Assembly (NCBI RefSeq): GCF_005938225.1
Contig: NZ_VCPC01000003.1
Span: 682,001-746,000 of the forward strand
From: Arenibacterium halophilum
GTDB lineage: Bacteria; Pseudomonadota; Alphaproteobacteria; Rhodobacterales; Rhodobacteraceae
Length of the DNA: 64,000 nucleotides
Reading direction: 5' to 3'
In this document: positions 1 to 9,247 of the stretch, in pieces
Position numbering within the stretch: the first letter of the stretch is position 1
Layout: each line of letters begins with the position of its first letter
Made by a program: the position numbers and the translations under genes
The notes under the pieces: model-generated
What the model was told of the DNA's origin: nothing
The model's database searches: none
The model's input: only the letters and a program-made list of their open reading frames with translations

Positions 1-1540
1 GGCGTCGGCGCATCGCATTGCGGAATTCGGCCAGCCGGAACGCACCGATCACCTGCCCCACGCCGAAATAGAACACGATCGCTGCGGCGACCACGCCCAT
101 AAGCGCCAGATACCGCAGGCCCGCTGTGTTCAAAGCCGGTTCCAGCACCTGCACCAGCCCGAACAGCATGGCGCCCATCAACACAGAGGCCGCGCAGATA
201 CGCCAGATCCGCCGGCGGAACCGGTCGTCGAATGTGGCGGCCAGCCCCATGCCCCGGCTACCCTGCCACAGAAAGCCAACCATAGCCCAGCCGGCCAGCG
301 TTGTCGCCACCGCAGGGGCCAACCAGCCGAACCACGGCACCAGCCCTATGGCCGCGACAAGGTTCACCGCCATGGCAATCAGCGCGTAACGAAACGGGCT
401 GCGGGTATCTTCGCGCGCAAAGAACAGCGGTTGCAGGATTTTCTGCATGACGAAGGCGGGCAGACCCGCGCCATAGATCGCCACCGCCATTGCAATGGCT
501 GCGCTGTCCGCTGCGGTCGCCGCGCCGCGCTGGAACAGAACCGACACCAGCGGCAGTGGAATCACGATCAGCGCCACCGCGCTGGGAATGGTCAATGCCA
601 GTGACACCTCGGCCGCGCGCGACAGCGCATCGCGCCCCCCGGCATCGTCCCCCGCCGACAGTCGGCGTGACAGATCGGGCAGCAGCACGATGCCGATGGC
701 AATGCCCACCACGCCCAGCGGCAGCTGGTACAGCCGGTCAGCGGCGTAAAGCCAACCCACCGCCTTGTCGAAATAGCTGGCGACCTGCTGCCCGATCAGC
801 AGGTTGACCTGTACGACGCCCCCGGCCAGCGCAGCAGGCACCGCAACGCGCACCAGACGCCGCAGCTCGGGTGTCCAGCGCGGGCGTTTCAGCCGCAGGC
901 CGAACCCGGCACGCGATGCCGCCACCCAGACAAGGATCAGCTGAGCCACACCGGCTACCGGGATCGCCCAGACAAGCGCCAGCGCCACCGATCCGCCAAG
1001 GGCCGAAGCCGCCGCCATCGCCGAGATCAGCAGCACGTTCAGCAGAACCGGAGCCGCCGCCGCCGCTGCAAACCGCCCTGTCGCGTTCAGCACCCCCGAA
1101 AGCAACGCGGCGACCGAGATGAACAGCACATAGGGAAAGGCGATGCGGCCGAATTCGACCGCCAGATCAAACCGTTCCTCGCCCGCGAACCCGCTGGCCA
1201 GCCCCAGGATCATCCAGGGCATCGCCAGCTGCGCCACCAGCGTCAGCACGATCAGGACCGAGGCCAGCCCCGCCAGCGCATCCTCGGCAAAGGCGCGCGC
1301 ATCTTCGCCTGCTTCGACCCGCTTGGAAAACATCGGTACGAAAGCGGTGTTGAATGCGCCCTCGGCAAAGAAGCGGCGGAACATGTTGGGCAGGCGAAAG
1401 GCCACCACATAGGCCTCATACAGGGGGCCGGTGCCCAGCAACGCAAGGATCATCGCGTCGCGCACAAAGCCCAGGACGCGCGACATCAGCGTCCAGCCGC
1501 CCACTGTCAGAAAGCCGGACATCAGCCGGATCGGTTTCAT
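1..1540 (-). CDS. murJ: Lipid II flippase MurJ (MviN), 3' end cut by the window edge
   Basis: This is a polytopic inner-membrane protein of the MOP/MviN family, which moves the peptidoglycan precursor lipid II across the inner membrane. The reading frame is open from the ATG at 1540 to base 1. It encodes about 513 residues, so only the last few residues and the stop lie outside. The N-terminus reads MKPIRLMSGFLTVGGWTLMS followed by RVLGFVRDAMILALLG, the usual MurJ opening. About 14 hydrophobic segments alternate with short arginine-rich loops. In many alphaproteobacteria murJ directly follows glnD. Here both lie on the minus strand, but an opposite-strand Hint gene and a repeat element sit between them. 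The family assignment is firm; essentiality is inferred from the family. Confidence 0.93.
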   Translation of the reverse strand, partial: MKPIRLMSGFLTVGGWTLMSRVLGFVRDAMILALLGTGPLYEAYVVAFRLPNMFRRFFAEGAFNTAFVPMFSKRVEAGEDARAFAEDALAGLASVLIVLTLVAQLAMPWMILGLASGFAGEERFDLAVEFGRIAFPYVLFISVAALLSGVLNATGRFAAAAAAPVLLNVLLISAMAAASALGGSVALALVWAIPVAGVAQLILVWVAASRAGFGLRLKRPRWTPELRRLVRVAVPAALAGGVVQVNLLIGQQVASYFDKAVGWLYAADRLYQLPLGVVGIAIGIVLLPDLSRRLSAGDDAGGRDALSRAAEVSLALTIPSAVALIVIPLPLVSVLFQRGAATAADSAAIAMAVAIYGAGLPAFVMQKILQPLFFAREDTRSPFRYALIAMAVNLVAAIGLVPWFGWLAPAVATTLAGWAMVGFLWQGSRGMGLAATFDDRFRRRIWRICAASVLMGAMLFGLVQVLEPALNTAGLRYLALMGVVAAAIVFYFGVGQVIGAFRLAEFRNAMRRR

Positions 1541-1775
1541 CTGTTCTGCCTGCCGTTTCTGCCCGCCCGGCCGGTGATGCCCGGCCCGATTGGCGCGACC
1601 ATACCGCGTTGCGGAACGCTCGGAAAGATGCCGCATCACGGGCTGCCACGCCCGCTCTGGCGCGAAACAATCCGCGACCCGGCCGCAAAATCATCCCGAT
1701 TTGATAAAAAGTTAACCACAATTTGAACCAATTTCGCCGCCACCTTCGATGCGGGGTGAGGTGGGGCCTGCAGGA

Positions 1776-2813
1776 ATGACGACGGAAACAATCTACGCGC
1801 TGGGCGCGTCTCAGGTCAGCATCTCGGGAGGAGAGAGCCTGTCGAACAAGGGTCAGGGCGACGGCAGCCAGCTTGTCGGCAAGACGATCACCCTGGGATC
1901 CCAGGACTGGTCAAGCATCCGGATCAAGGATGACGACGACTACTTTGGCGATAATGACGGCAACCAGAAGCTTGACGGGCAACAAGCCTTTGATGGTCAG
2001 ACGTTCCAGGACAGCGCGCGCGTCGAGGCAGAGTACGAATTTCAGGTGCAGGGGCCCGACGGCACGACCTACACGATGATCGGCTTCAACATCAACGAAG
2101 GCGGCGGCGGTGCGTCCTATTCGACGATCGAAGGCCTGGCCTTCGTGGGCGATCCCTCGGGCTTCCCCCCGCCGGGCACACCGCTGACGGTAATTTCGGC
2201 CAGCGACTACCCCGGCTATCTCTATTCCGACATGGCCGCGCCGCCCTGCTTCACCACCGGCTGCCAGATGGTCACCCCACGCGGTGCAATGGATGTGGCC
2301 GATCTTGCCGCGGGCGACCGACTATGTACCATGGACAACGGCTTTCAGACGATCCGCTGGATCGGACGCTGCCGACTCCCCCGCGTGGCGCTGGTCGATC
2401 ACGCGGACTACCGCCCGATTATCGTGCGCCGCGATGCCTTTGGTCCCGGCTGCCCTGATCGCGATATCCGCCTGTCTCCGCAACACCGCGTTCTGGCACG
2501 CGGGAGCCAGAGCGAACTGCTGTTCGGCGAATCCGAGGTGCTGGTGCCGATCAAGAAACTGATCAACGGCACCTCGATCTTGCGCGACGACTCGCTGACC
2601 GACGTGACCTACCACCACATCCTTCTCGACCGGCACGAGGTGATCTGGTCGGACGGCCTGGCCAGCGAAAGCCTGCTTGGAGACATCGAATCCGATCACC
2701 CCTCGGCCACCGAGGCCCGCGCATTGCTGTCTTTCGACGCCGGCCGCTCCACACCCAGCGCACGACTATGTGTTTCAGATAAGCGGGTCGCGCTACTCCA
2801 TCACGCGGCCTGA
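1776..2813 (+). CDS. Hint_2-domain protein of unknown role
   Basis: The protein has 345 residues from the ATG at 1776; an in-frame ATG at 1749 would add nine residues but has no ribosome-binding site. Residues 1-155 are acidic and rich in Gly, Asp and Ser (for example a KDDDDYFGDNDGN stretch near 51-63) and resemble nothing I can name. Residues about 158-300 form a Hint_2-type domain: CFTTGCQMVTPRG at 158-170, then a VADLAAGDRL block and a late LLDRHEVIWSDG block. Such proteins are common in Rhodobacteraceae, often as secreted or surface proteins. There is no signal peptide and no C-terminal His-Asn/Cys splice junction, so it is not an intein. It may be exported by a type I system through the acidic N-terminal part, but that is a guess. 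It sits convergent to glnD. Confidence 0.75.
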   Translation: MTTETIYALGASQVSISGGESLSNKGQGDGSQLVGKTITLGSQDWSSIRIKDDDDYFGDNDGNQKLDGQQAFDGQTFQDSARVEAEYEFQVQGPDGTTYTMIGFNINEGGGGASYSTIEGLAFVGDPSGFPPPGTPLTVISASDYPGYLYSDMAAPPCFTTGCQMVTPRGAMDVADLAAGDRLCTMDNGFQTIRWIGRCRLPRVALVDHADYRPIIVRRDAFGPGCPDRDIRLSPQHRVLARGSQSELLFGESEVLVPIKKLINGTSILRDDSLTDVTYHHILLDRHEVIWSDGLASESLLGDIESDHPSATEARALLSFDAGRSTPSARLCVSDKRVALLHHAA

Positions 2814-2822
2814 CGTCAAACA

Positions 2823-2953
2823 ATCGCGCTAACGCGCGATGCCTCCGGCGGGGATATTTGGACCCCAAAGAAGCAGGGCGCCCTTTACCGATTCACCATC
2901 GTGAAAATACTCCGGGGGAGTCCCGCAGGGACGGGGGCAGGGCCTCCTTTTTT
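2823..2953. repeat. Dispersed intergenic hairpin repeat, copy 1 (A half plus B half)
   Basis: This copy fills the gap between the convergent Hint gene and glnD. The A half (2823-2874) has an ATCGCGC/GCGCGAT hairpin, then GCCTCCGGCGGGGATATTTGG and CCCCAAAGAAG. The B half (2901-2953) is inverted and reads ATACTCCGGGGGAGTCCCGC, then AGGGACGGGGGCAGGGCC, then six T. It is probably a bidirectional transcript end. Confidence 0.75.
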
Positions 2954-2965
2954 CATCCGGTCCGT

Positions 2966-5794
2966 CTACCGATCCGCGCGCAATGCCCCGTCGGTGATTG
3001 CAGCGCGTAGACGTGTTTCCAAGGTGCGCTGCTTGCTCTCCGAATAGTATTTCAGCCCGAACATGTCCTTCACGTAGAAGGTATCGACCACCTGCTCGCC
3101 GTAGGTCGCGATCACCGCGTTGGCGATATAGACGTTGCTGTTCGCCAGCGTGCGCGCCAGGTCGTAGAGCAGGCCGGGGCGGTCGCGGGTGTCGACCTCG
3201 ATGATCGTGTAGATATCGGACCCGTCGTTGTCGAAGGTGATATGGGTCGGCACGTCGAAGGCCTTTTCGCGTTTCTTGATCTTGTCGCGCGATTTCAGGG
3301 CCTCCTGCGCGATTACTTCGCCATTCAGGGTCTTCATGATCATCTGGGCAAGGCGAGGCAGGCGCGAGGCCTCATAGGGTGTGCCGTCGGCGTCCTGTAT
3401 CCAATACGCGTCGGTCACGAAACCGTCCTTGGTGGTGTAACTGCGCGCATCCACCACGTTGGCCCCCACAAGCGCCAGCGCCCCCGCCAGCCGGGCAAAG
3501 ATGCCGGGGTGGTCGGGCATCACAAAACAGGCGCGGGTGGCGTCTCGGTCTTCATCCGGGTGCAGGTGAATCCGGATTTGCCCCGGCCCGTCGGTTTGTT
3601 CGATGTCTCGCAGCATCCAGGCGAAATCGACATGCGCGGTGACATGGAGGCCCTGCCAGTAGGGAGGGTAATGCCGGGCGGTTTCGCGTTTCAGATCGGC
3701 CTTGGACCAATCCGGCAGCGCCTCGCGCAGCAGCTTCTTGGCCTCGGTGCCTCGATTTTCCCGGTTCAGGTCTTCCATGCCGGTTTCCATCGCCTTGCGG
3801 GTTTGGCGATAGAGCGCGCGCAGCAGCGCGGCCTTCCAGTTGTTCCACACGTTCGGCCCGACGCCCCGGATGTCGCAGACCGTCAGCACGGTCAGCAAAT
3901 CCAGCCGTTTCACAGTCTGTACCGCCTTGGCGAAATCGCGGACGGTGCGTGGATCGGCGATATCGCGTTTCTGCGCCATATCCGACATCAGCAGGTGATA
4001 GCGCACCAGCCATTCGACGGTTTCGCAATCGGCCTTGTTCAGCCCAAGCCGGGGCGCCACCCGGCGCGCGATCTGGGCGCCCAGCATCGAGTGATCTTCG
4101 GGGCGGCCTTTGCCGATGTCGTGCAGCAACAGGGCGACATACAGAACCTTGCGGTTCACGCCCTCGGCCAGAATGCCCGAAGCGATGGGAAGGGATTCCA
4201 CCAAGTCGCCCTTTTCGATCTGGGCAAGGTTCTTGATGCACTGGATCGTGTGTTCGTCGACCGTATAGCTGTGATACATATTGAACTGCATCATAGCGAC
4301 GATCGGTTCGAATTCCGGCAAGAAGGCTGCCAGCACGCCCAATTCGTTCATGCGCCGCAGCGCACGCTCGGGGTTGCCGTGACGCAGCAGCAGGTTCAGG
4401 AAAATCTGCTGCGCTTCGCGATCGTTGCGCATCGCATCGTCGATCAGGTCGAGGTTCGCGGTGATAAGGCGCATCGCGTCGGGGTGGATCAGCATACCGG
4501 TGCGCAACCCCTCGTCGAAGATGCGCAGCAGGTTCAGCTTGTCTTGCACAAATGCCTTGGGGTCCGCCACGCCAAGGCGGTTGTTCACCTCGATATAGCC
4601 GTCTTTCACCTTCTTGCGGCGGCGAAAGAACCGTTCCAGCAGCGGTTCGGATTTGACGTGGATCGCTTCAAGCTTGGTCAGGAAAATGCGGGTCAGATCG
4701 CCCACGGCGGTGGCGTGCAGAAAATACTCCTGCATGAAGAATTCAACGCCCCGGCGGCCGGATTTGTCGCGGTAGCCCATGCGTTCGGCCACGTCGACCT
4801 GAAGATCGAAGGTCAGCTGTTCGGTGGCGCGGCCCACCACCAGGTGCATATGGGCGCGCACCGCCCAGAGGAATTCCTCGGCCTTCAGAAAACGCGCATA
4901 TTCATCGGGCCGGAACACGCCCAGCGGCACCAGTTCGGCGCTGTCCTGCACATGGTGGATGTACTTTGCAATCCAGAACAGGGATTGCAGGTCGCGCAAT
5001 CCGCCTTTGCCCTCTTTCACATTGGGCTCGACCATATACCGCTGGCCCTGCTTGCGGTGGCGCTTTTCGCGTTCGTCCAGTTTGGCTTCGATGAAATCGC
5101 GCTCTCCGCTGGCAAACAACTCCTTGCGCAGGCGGGTGTCGAGGCTGGCGGCCAGGTCAGCGTCGCCGGCCAGAAAACGGTGTTCCAGCAGGGCGGTACG
5201 GATTGTGAAATCTTCCGAGCCAAGCCGGATGCAATCGCGGATGGTGCGGCTGGAATGGCCGACCTTCAGCTTCAGATCCCACAGGATATAGAGCATCGAT
5301 TCGATGACGCTCTCGGCCCAGGCGGTGATCTTGTAGGGCGTCAGAAACAGCAGGTCGACATCTGAAAACGGCGCCATTTCGCCTCGGCCGTAGCCGCCGA
5401 CGGCGATCAGCGCGATGCGTTCGCCCTTGGTCGGGTTCGGTAGGGGATGCAAGTGCTGGCTGGCGACATGCAGTGCAGTTGTGACCAACCCGTCGGTCAG
5501 GAAGGAATAGGCACGCGTCAGTGGGCGCGCATCAAACGGCGCGGCGGCAAAGGCGGTCTCAATCGCCAGGCGCCCGGCGGAATTTGCTTCGCGCAACAGG
5601 CGCACCGTTTCGGCGCGCAGCTTTGCGTCGTTCAGGCCCTCAGACACAAGCGAGTCGATCCGCGCGCTGATGGCGGCGGCGTCAAAAATCTCTTCCGAGG
5701 GGCAGACGAGAGGCCCGGGCGCCAGCGGCGCCAGGGACTCGGGCGGCGTCGGTTCAGAAACCGGCGCCGGAGAAGCTTGCTGGGGCAGGGTCAA
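2966..5794 (-). CDS. glnD: [Protein-PII] uridylyltransferase/uridylyl-removing enzyme GlnD
   Basis: GlnD uridylylates and deuridylylates PII signalling proteins in response to glutamine, so it is the nitrogen sensor of the cell. The 942 residues match the family in length. Residues 133-150 hold the nucleotidyltransferase motif GGYGRGEMAPFSDVDLLF, with catalytic Asp145 and Asp147. A middle PII-UTase region follows. The HD hydrolase domain is around 510-620, with His515 and the pair His558-Asp559 in LLHDIGKG. Two ACT domains lie near 750 and 865 (a MPDHPGIFARL segment and a TRDRPGLLYDLARTL segment). No ATG exists before the catalytic domain, so the start is the TTG at 5794. That gives a 41-base overlap with the upstream lipoprotein gene and suggests coupled translation. 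Confidence 0.95.
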   Translation of the reverse strand: MTLPQQASPAPVSEPTPPESLAPLAPGPLVCPSEEIFDAAAISARIDSLVSEGLNDAKLRAETVRLLREANSAGRLAIETAFAAAPFDARPLTRAYSFLTDGLVTTALHVASQHLHPLPNPTKGERIALIAVGGYGRGEMAPFSDVDLLFLTPYKITAWAESVIESMLYILWDLKLKVGHSSRTIRDCIRLGSEDFTIRTALLEHRFLAGDADLAASLDTRLRKELFASGERDFIEAKLDEREKRHRKQGQRYMVEPNVKEGKGGLRDLQSLFWIAKYIHHVQDSAELVPLGVFRPDEYARFLKAEEFLWAVRAHMHLVVGRATEQLTFDLQVDVAERMGYRDKSGRRGVEFFMQEYFLHATAVGDLTRIFLTKLEAIHVKSEPLLERFFRRRKKVKDGYIEVNNRLGVADPKAFVQDKLNLLRIFDEGLRTGMLIHPDAMRLITANLDLIDDAMRNDREAQQIFLNLLLRHGNPERALRRMNELGVLAAFLPEFEPIVAMMQFNMYHSYTVDEHTIQCIKNLAQIEKGDLVESLPIASGILAEGVNRKVLYVALLLHDIGKGRPEDHSMLGAQIARRVAPRLGLNKADCETVEWLVRYHLLMSDMAQKRDIADPRTVRDFAKAVQTVKRLDLLTVLTVCDIRGVGPNVWNNWKAALLRALYRQTRKAMETGMEDLNRENRGTEAKKLLREALPDWSKADLKRETARHYPPYWQGLHVTAHVDFAWMLRDIEQTDGPGQIRIHLHPDEDRDATRACFVMPDHPGIFARLAGALALVGANVVDARSYTTKDGFVTDAYWIQDADGTPYEASRLPRLAQMIMKTLNGEVIAQEALKSRDKIKKREKAFDVPTHITFDNDGSDIYTIIEVDTRDRPGLLYDLARTLANSNVYIANAVIATYGEQVVDTFYVKDMFGLKYYSESKQRTLETRLRAAITDGALRADR

Positions 5795-6926
5795 TCACAA
5801 CCACCTGTCTGTTCTGAATGGTCGCAACCGCAAGGCCGCGTTGGTTGGTGCCGTCGGGGCGCAGGCGGAAAATGCCGCCAACCCCTTGGAATCCGGCGCC
5901 CTGTGTCAGGGCCGCACCGGTCAGCGCATTGGATTGGCCGTTGCCGACCAATGCGCCGATGGCGGCGATCCCGTCGTAGGCCAAGCCGCCGATCGGGTGG
6001 GGCGCGGCCCCATAGGCCGAGGTGTAACGCGCGCTGAACTGGCCGGCCTTGCCCGGATCGGGCAGGGCGAACCAGCCGCCCTGAACGCCCGGCAATGCCG
6101 TCGTTTGCGGCGGGATATCCCAGCGGGTCAGACCGATGAACTGGGTCGTGGTCGGAGAAATCCCGGCCTCTGGCATCAACTGGGTCAGCAGGGGCAGGGC
6201 GCCCGCGCTGTTCGCGGTCAGGAAAATCGCATCGGCGCCCGAACTGTCGACGGTGCTCTTGATCGTCGGGATCGAAGCGATCACCGATTGCTGCGACTGG
6301 TCATAGGACACGGCACCGGCCAGGCTGGTGCCGCTGCGCACCAGGGCCGACTGGATGGCGTCGCGCCCGGATTGCCCGGCCAGATCGCTGCTGTGCACGA
6401 TCAGCACGTTGCGCTTGCCTTGCGAGGCGGCAAAGCTGGCCAGTCGCTGGGCGGTGTTGTCAAAGGTCGGCCCAAGGACGAAGACGTTGCCGCCCGCGAT
6501 CGAGGCGTTGTTCGAGAAAGACAGAACGTTCACGCCCTGTCCGGCCACGGCCAGCCCGGCAGCATTGGCAGCTTCGCCATAGACGGGGCCAAGGATGATA
6601 CGCGCGCCGTCGGACACGGCCTGCGACGCAACCGACGCGGCTGTGGCGGCGTTGCCGGCAGTGTCATAGACGCGCAGATCAATCTGGACGCCCTGAAGGT
6701 CGGCCATCGCCATGCGGGCCGCGTTTTCAAGACTTTGCGCCAGAACAGCATCGCCCGGCTGGGCCGATCCGCGCGGCACAAGCAAGGCCACGGGGACCGG
6801 TTTAGACGTGTCGATGGATGGCCCGCCGGTCGACGGAACGACATCGCAGGCTGCCAAAGCAGCTGTGGCGGCAAGAAACGTCAGGGCCTGGGCTGCCTTG
6901 CGGGCCCGTGCGAAAACGGCAAACAT
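5754..6926 (-). CDS. LpoA-like penicillin-binding protein activator lipoprotein
   Basis: This is a 390-residue lipoprotein with a periplasmic-binding-protein fold (Peripla_BP_6 type). In LpoA, the related gamma-proteobacterial protein, this fold activates the peptidoglycan synthase PBP1A. The start at 6926 is chosen because GAGGAG lies about ten bases upstream and the N-terminus is a clear lipoprotein signal: an FAVFARARKAAQALTFLAAT stretch ending in a LAAC lipobox with Cys near residue 27. The mature part has the blocks ILGPVYGEAANAAG, VLSFSNNASIAGGN and GGLAYDGIAAIGALVG, typical of the binding fold. It diverges from rsmI, with yraN behind rsmI, echoing the E. coli rsmI/lpoA/yraN neighbourhood. 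Downstream glnD overlaps its end. Its PBP partner is not visible here. Confidence 0.82.
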   Translation of the reverse strand: MFAVFARARKAAQALTFLAATAALAACDVVPSTGGPSIDTSKPVPVALLVPRGSAQPGDAVLAQSLENAARMAMADLQGVQIDLRVYDTAGNAATAASVASQAVSDGARIILGPVYGEAANAAGLAVAGQGVNVLSFSNNASIAGGNVFVLGPTFDNTAQRLASFAASQGKRNVLIVHSSDLAGQSGRDAIQSALVRSGTSLAGAVSYDQSQQSVIASIPTIKSTVDSSGADAIFLTANSAGALPLLTQLMPEAGISPTTTQFIGLTRWDIPPQTTALPGVQGGWFALPDPGKAGQFSARYTSAYGAAPHPIGGLAYDGIAAIGALVGNGQSNALTGAALTQGAGFQGVGGIFRLRPDGTNQRGLAVATIQNRQVVVIDPAPASFSGAGF

Positions 6927-7009
6927 GGTCGCTGTATCTCCTCGATGCGGCGGAACGGCGCGCCTGTGGTTCCTGCCGATAATAATCCTCAGACAAGGCG
7001 GGTCCAGCG

Positions 7010-7870
7010 TTGAATTACAAACAGGTGAGATTGGCCCCGGGGTTGCATTTTGTTGCCACGCCCATCGGAACGGCACGCGACATCACGCTGCGGGCGCTGG
7101 ACACGCTGGCCTCGGCCGATGTGCTTGCGGCGGAAGATACCCGCAGCTTGCGGCACCTGATGGACATTCATGGCGTGCCGCTGTCGGGGCGGCGGATCAT
7201 CGCCTACCACGACCATAGTGGCGCCTCGGTGCAGGATCGGCTGGTGGCCGAAGCGGTGCAGGGAAAATCCGTGGCCTATGCCTCGGAGGCGGGAATGCCG
7301 CTGATCGCGGATCCCGGGTTCGAATTGGGCCGGGCGATGGCGGCGGCGGGACAGATGGTGACGGTGGCGCCGGGCGCTTCGGCGGTGCCCGCGGCGCTGG
7401 TTCTGGCAGGGCTGCCCACCGACTCCTTCTTTTTCGCCGGGTTTCTGCCAAACGCGAGCGCCGCGCGACAAACACGACTGATGGACTTGGCGCAGATCCC
7501 CGGAACGCTTGTATTTTACGAATCACCGAAGAGGCTGCGCGCATCATTGGCAGATATGGCCGAGTCCCTGGGCGGCGAGCGACAGGCCGCGATTTGCCGG
7601 GAAATCACGAAGAAATTTGAAGACGTTCGGCGCGGTACACTTCAAGATCTTGTCGCCGGCATGGCCGATGCCCCCGATCCAAAAGGGGAAATCGTGGTGG
7701 TGGTGGATCGCGCGGGTTCGGAAAAAATTAGTGAATTGGACTTAGAAAACGATTTGCGGACGGCGCTTGAAACGCACTCAGTCCGCGATGCGGCGGAAAT
7801 CGTGTCAAAAATTCACGGCCTGCCAAAGCGCGACGTGTATCAGATGGCATTGCAGATGGGGCGACCATGA
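7010..7870 (+). CDS. rsmI: 16S rRNA (cytidine(1402)-2'-O)-methyltransferase RsmI
   Basis: RsmI methylates the 2'-hydroxyl of C1402 in 16S rRNA using S-adenosylmethionine. The 286 residues show the tetrapyrrole-methylase fold: FVATPIGTARDITLRAL at the N-terminus (the P-loop-like GxGxxxx site), then EDTRSLRHLMDIHG, IAYHDHSG, ASEAGMPLIADPGFELGR and VAPGASAVPAALVLAGLP. The best start is the TTG at 7010, since family members carry about seven residues before LAPGLHFVATP. A GTG at 7025 is the alternative. The gene overlaps yraN by four bases (ATGA). It diverges from the LpoA-like lipoprotein gene, leaving only 83 bases for both promoters. Confidence 0.93.
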   Translation: MNYKQVRLAPGLHFVATPIGTARDITLRALDTLASADVLAAEDTRSLRHLMDIHGVPLSGRRIIAYHDHSGASVQDRLVAEAVQGKSVAYASEAGMPLIADPGFELGRAMAAAGQMVTVAPGASAVPAALVLAGLPTDSFFFAGFLPNASAARQTRLMDLAQIPGTLVFYESPKRLRASLADMAESLGGERQAAICREITKKFEDVRRGTLQDLVAGMADAPDPKGEIVVVVDRAGSEKISELDLENDLRTALETHSVRDAAEIVSKIHGLPKRDVYQMALQMGRP

Positions 7871-8241
7871 CGGCACAGCGGGCAATTCGCGGGCAGGTGG
7901 CCTATCACGATGGGCAGGCCGCTGAAGATCGGATCGAACGGCATTATCGCGACACCGGACATTCGCTTGTGAACCGGCGCTGGCGCGGCCGGTCTGGCGA
8001 AATTGACCTTGTGATGCGTCTGGGGGACGCGGTGATCTTTGTCGAGGTCAAGAAAGCCCGCGATTTCGACCGTGCCGCCGAACGGCTGCAGCCGCGCCAG
8101 ATCGGGAGATTGCAGAACGCCGCGCTTGAATTTCTGGCGGGCGAACCGCGCGGCATGGATACGGATATGCGCTTTGATGTGGCTTTGGTGAATGGTCATG
8201 GCGCGTTCCGCATTGTCGAGAATGCCTTGGCTTATGCCTGA
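7867..8241 (+). CDS. yraN: YraN family (UPF0102) nuclease-fold protein
   Basis: This 124-residue protein belongs to the UPF0102/YraN family, small proteins with a restriction-endonuclease-like fold and no settled biochemical function. The family core is clear: GQAAEDRIERHYRDTGHSLV, then RWRGRSGEIDLVMRLGDAVI followed by FVEVKKARD. The last part matches the E-x-D...(E/Q)-x-K nuclease motif (Glu-Ile-Asp, then Glu-Val-Lys). Its ATG overlaps the rsmI stop by four bases, so the two are co-translated. A role in DNA processing is an inference from the fold and from frequent linkage to DNA-uptake genes; comM lies one gene away. Confidence 0.88.
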   Translation: MTAQRAIRGQVAYHDGQAAEDRIERHYRDTGHSLVNRRWRGRSGEIDLVMRLGDAVIFVEVKKARDFDRAAERLQPRQIGRLQNAALEFLAGEPRGMDTDMRFDVALVNGHGAFRIVENALAYA

Positions 8242-8247
8242 TCGCCA

Positions 8248-8277
8248 TTGAACCCCCTGCCGTGCTGCGCCATGTAT
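8248..8277 (+). promoter_or_regulatory. Possible heat-shock type promoter of gshB
   Basis: TTGAAC at 8248-8253 and CCATGTAT at 8270-8277 resemble the -35 and -10 elements used by sigma-32 proteins, 26 bases before the gshB start. The match is loose and statistically weak. It is listed because an RpoHII gene lies 4 kb away and glutathione genes belong to RpoHII regulons in Rhodobacter. Confidence 0.22.
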
Positions 8278-8302
8278 CGGGCACAGCATTGCGAGGGTAG
8301 CC

Positions 8303-9247
8303 ATGAAAATCGCCTTTCAGATGGATCCGATTACCGGGGTCAATATCGACGCCGACAGCACATTCCGGCTGGCGGAAGAGGCACAGGCGCGCGGACACGA
8401 TCTGTTTTATTACAGCCCGGACGACCTGTCGTTTCAGGAAGGGCGAATCATGGCGCGCGGCCATGATATGACGGTGCAGCGCGTCAAAGGCGATCCGGCA
8501 AAGCTCGGCCCGCGGCGCGAGGTTGATCTGGCGGATTTCGATGTTGTCTGGCTGCGGCAGGACCCGCCGTTCGACATGCATTACATCACCTCGACGCATC
8601 TTCTGGACCGGCTGGCGGGCACCACGCTGGTGGTGAACGACCCGTTCTGGGTGCGCAACTACCCCGAAAAACTGCTGGTGCTGGATTTCCCCGAACTGAC
8701 GCCGCCCACGACGATCGCGCGCGACCTTGGGGTGATCCGGGAATTCAAGGCGCGCCATGGCGATATCATCCTCAAACCGCTGTACGGCAACGGCGGCGCC
8801 GGCGTGTTTCGTCTGGACGAAAACGACCGCAACCTGTCGTCTTTGCACGAGTTGTTCACCGGCTTTTCGCGCGAGCCTCTGATCGTTCAGAAATTCCTGC
8901 CTGCCGTCAGCAAGGGCGACAAGCGCGTGATTTTGGTTGATGGAGAGCCGGTTGGCGCCATCAACCGGGTGCCCGCCGAAGGCGAGACTCGATCGAACAT
9001 GCATGTGGGCGGGCGGCCCGAAAAGATCGAATTGAGCGCGCGCGACCGCGAGATTTGTGCCGCCATCGGCCCGCTGCTGCGCGAAAAGGGGCAGGTCTTC
9101 GTGGGGATCGACGTGATCGGCGACTACCTGACCGAAATCAACGTGACCTCGCCGACCGGCATCCAGGAGCTTGAGCGATTCGACGGGGTGAACATCGCAG
9201 AAAAGGTCTGGGAAGCGATCGAGGCTCGCGTGGCAGCGATGGCCTAG
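8303..9247 (+). CDS. gshB: Glutathione synthase
   Basis: GshB joins glycine to gamma-glutamylcysteine with ATP, the last step of glutathione synthesis. It has 314 residues, as usual. The N-terminus [20 protein letters not shown] is the family signature. The ATP-grasp domain has [16 protein letters not shown], a [20 protein letters not shown] segment and the metal-binding [20 protein letters not shown] near the end. GAGGGT six bases before the ATG supports the start. Its stop codon shares the palindrome CTAG with the comM stop on the other strand, so there is no spacer between the two genes. GST and gamma-glutamylcyclotransferase genes in the window use or degrade its product. Confidence 0.97.
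   Translation: MKIAFQMDPITGVNIDADSTFRLAEEAQARGHDLFYYSPDDLSFQEGRIMARGHDMTVQRVKGDPAKLGPRREVDLADFDVVWLRQDPPFDMHYITSTHLLDRLAGTTLVVNDPFWVRNYPEKLLVLDFPELTPPTTIARDLGVIREFKARHGDIILKPLYGNGGAGVFRLDENDRNLSSLHELFTGFSREPLIVQKFLPAVSKGDKRVILVDGEPVGAINRVPAEGETRSNMHVGGRPEKIELSARDREICAAIGPLLREKGQVFVGIDVIGDYLTEINVTSPTGIQELERFDGVNIAEKVWEAIEARVAAMA

Noticed and set aside
1776-2813. Hint-domain gene as an intein-containing or toxin gene
   Set aside because: The His-Asn splice junction and flanking extein are missing, and there is no toxin or immunity neighbour.
3242-5365. A 707-codon open frame on the plus strand across glnD
   Set aside because: It is the mirror of glnD codon usage in GC-rich DNA; the minus-strand frame has all GlnD motifs, and the plus-strand translation has no recognisable domain.
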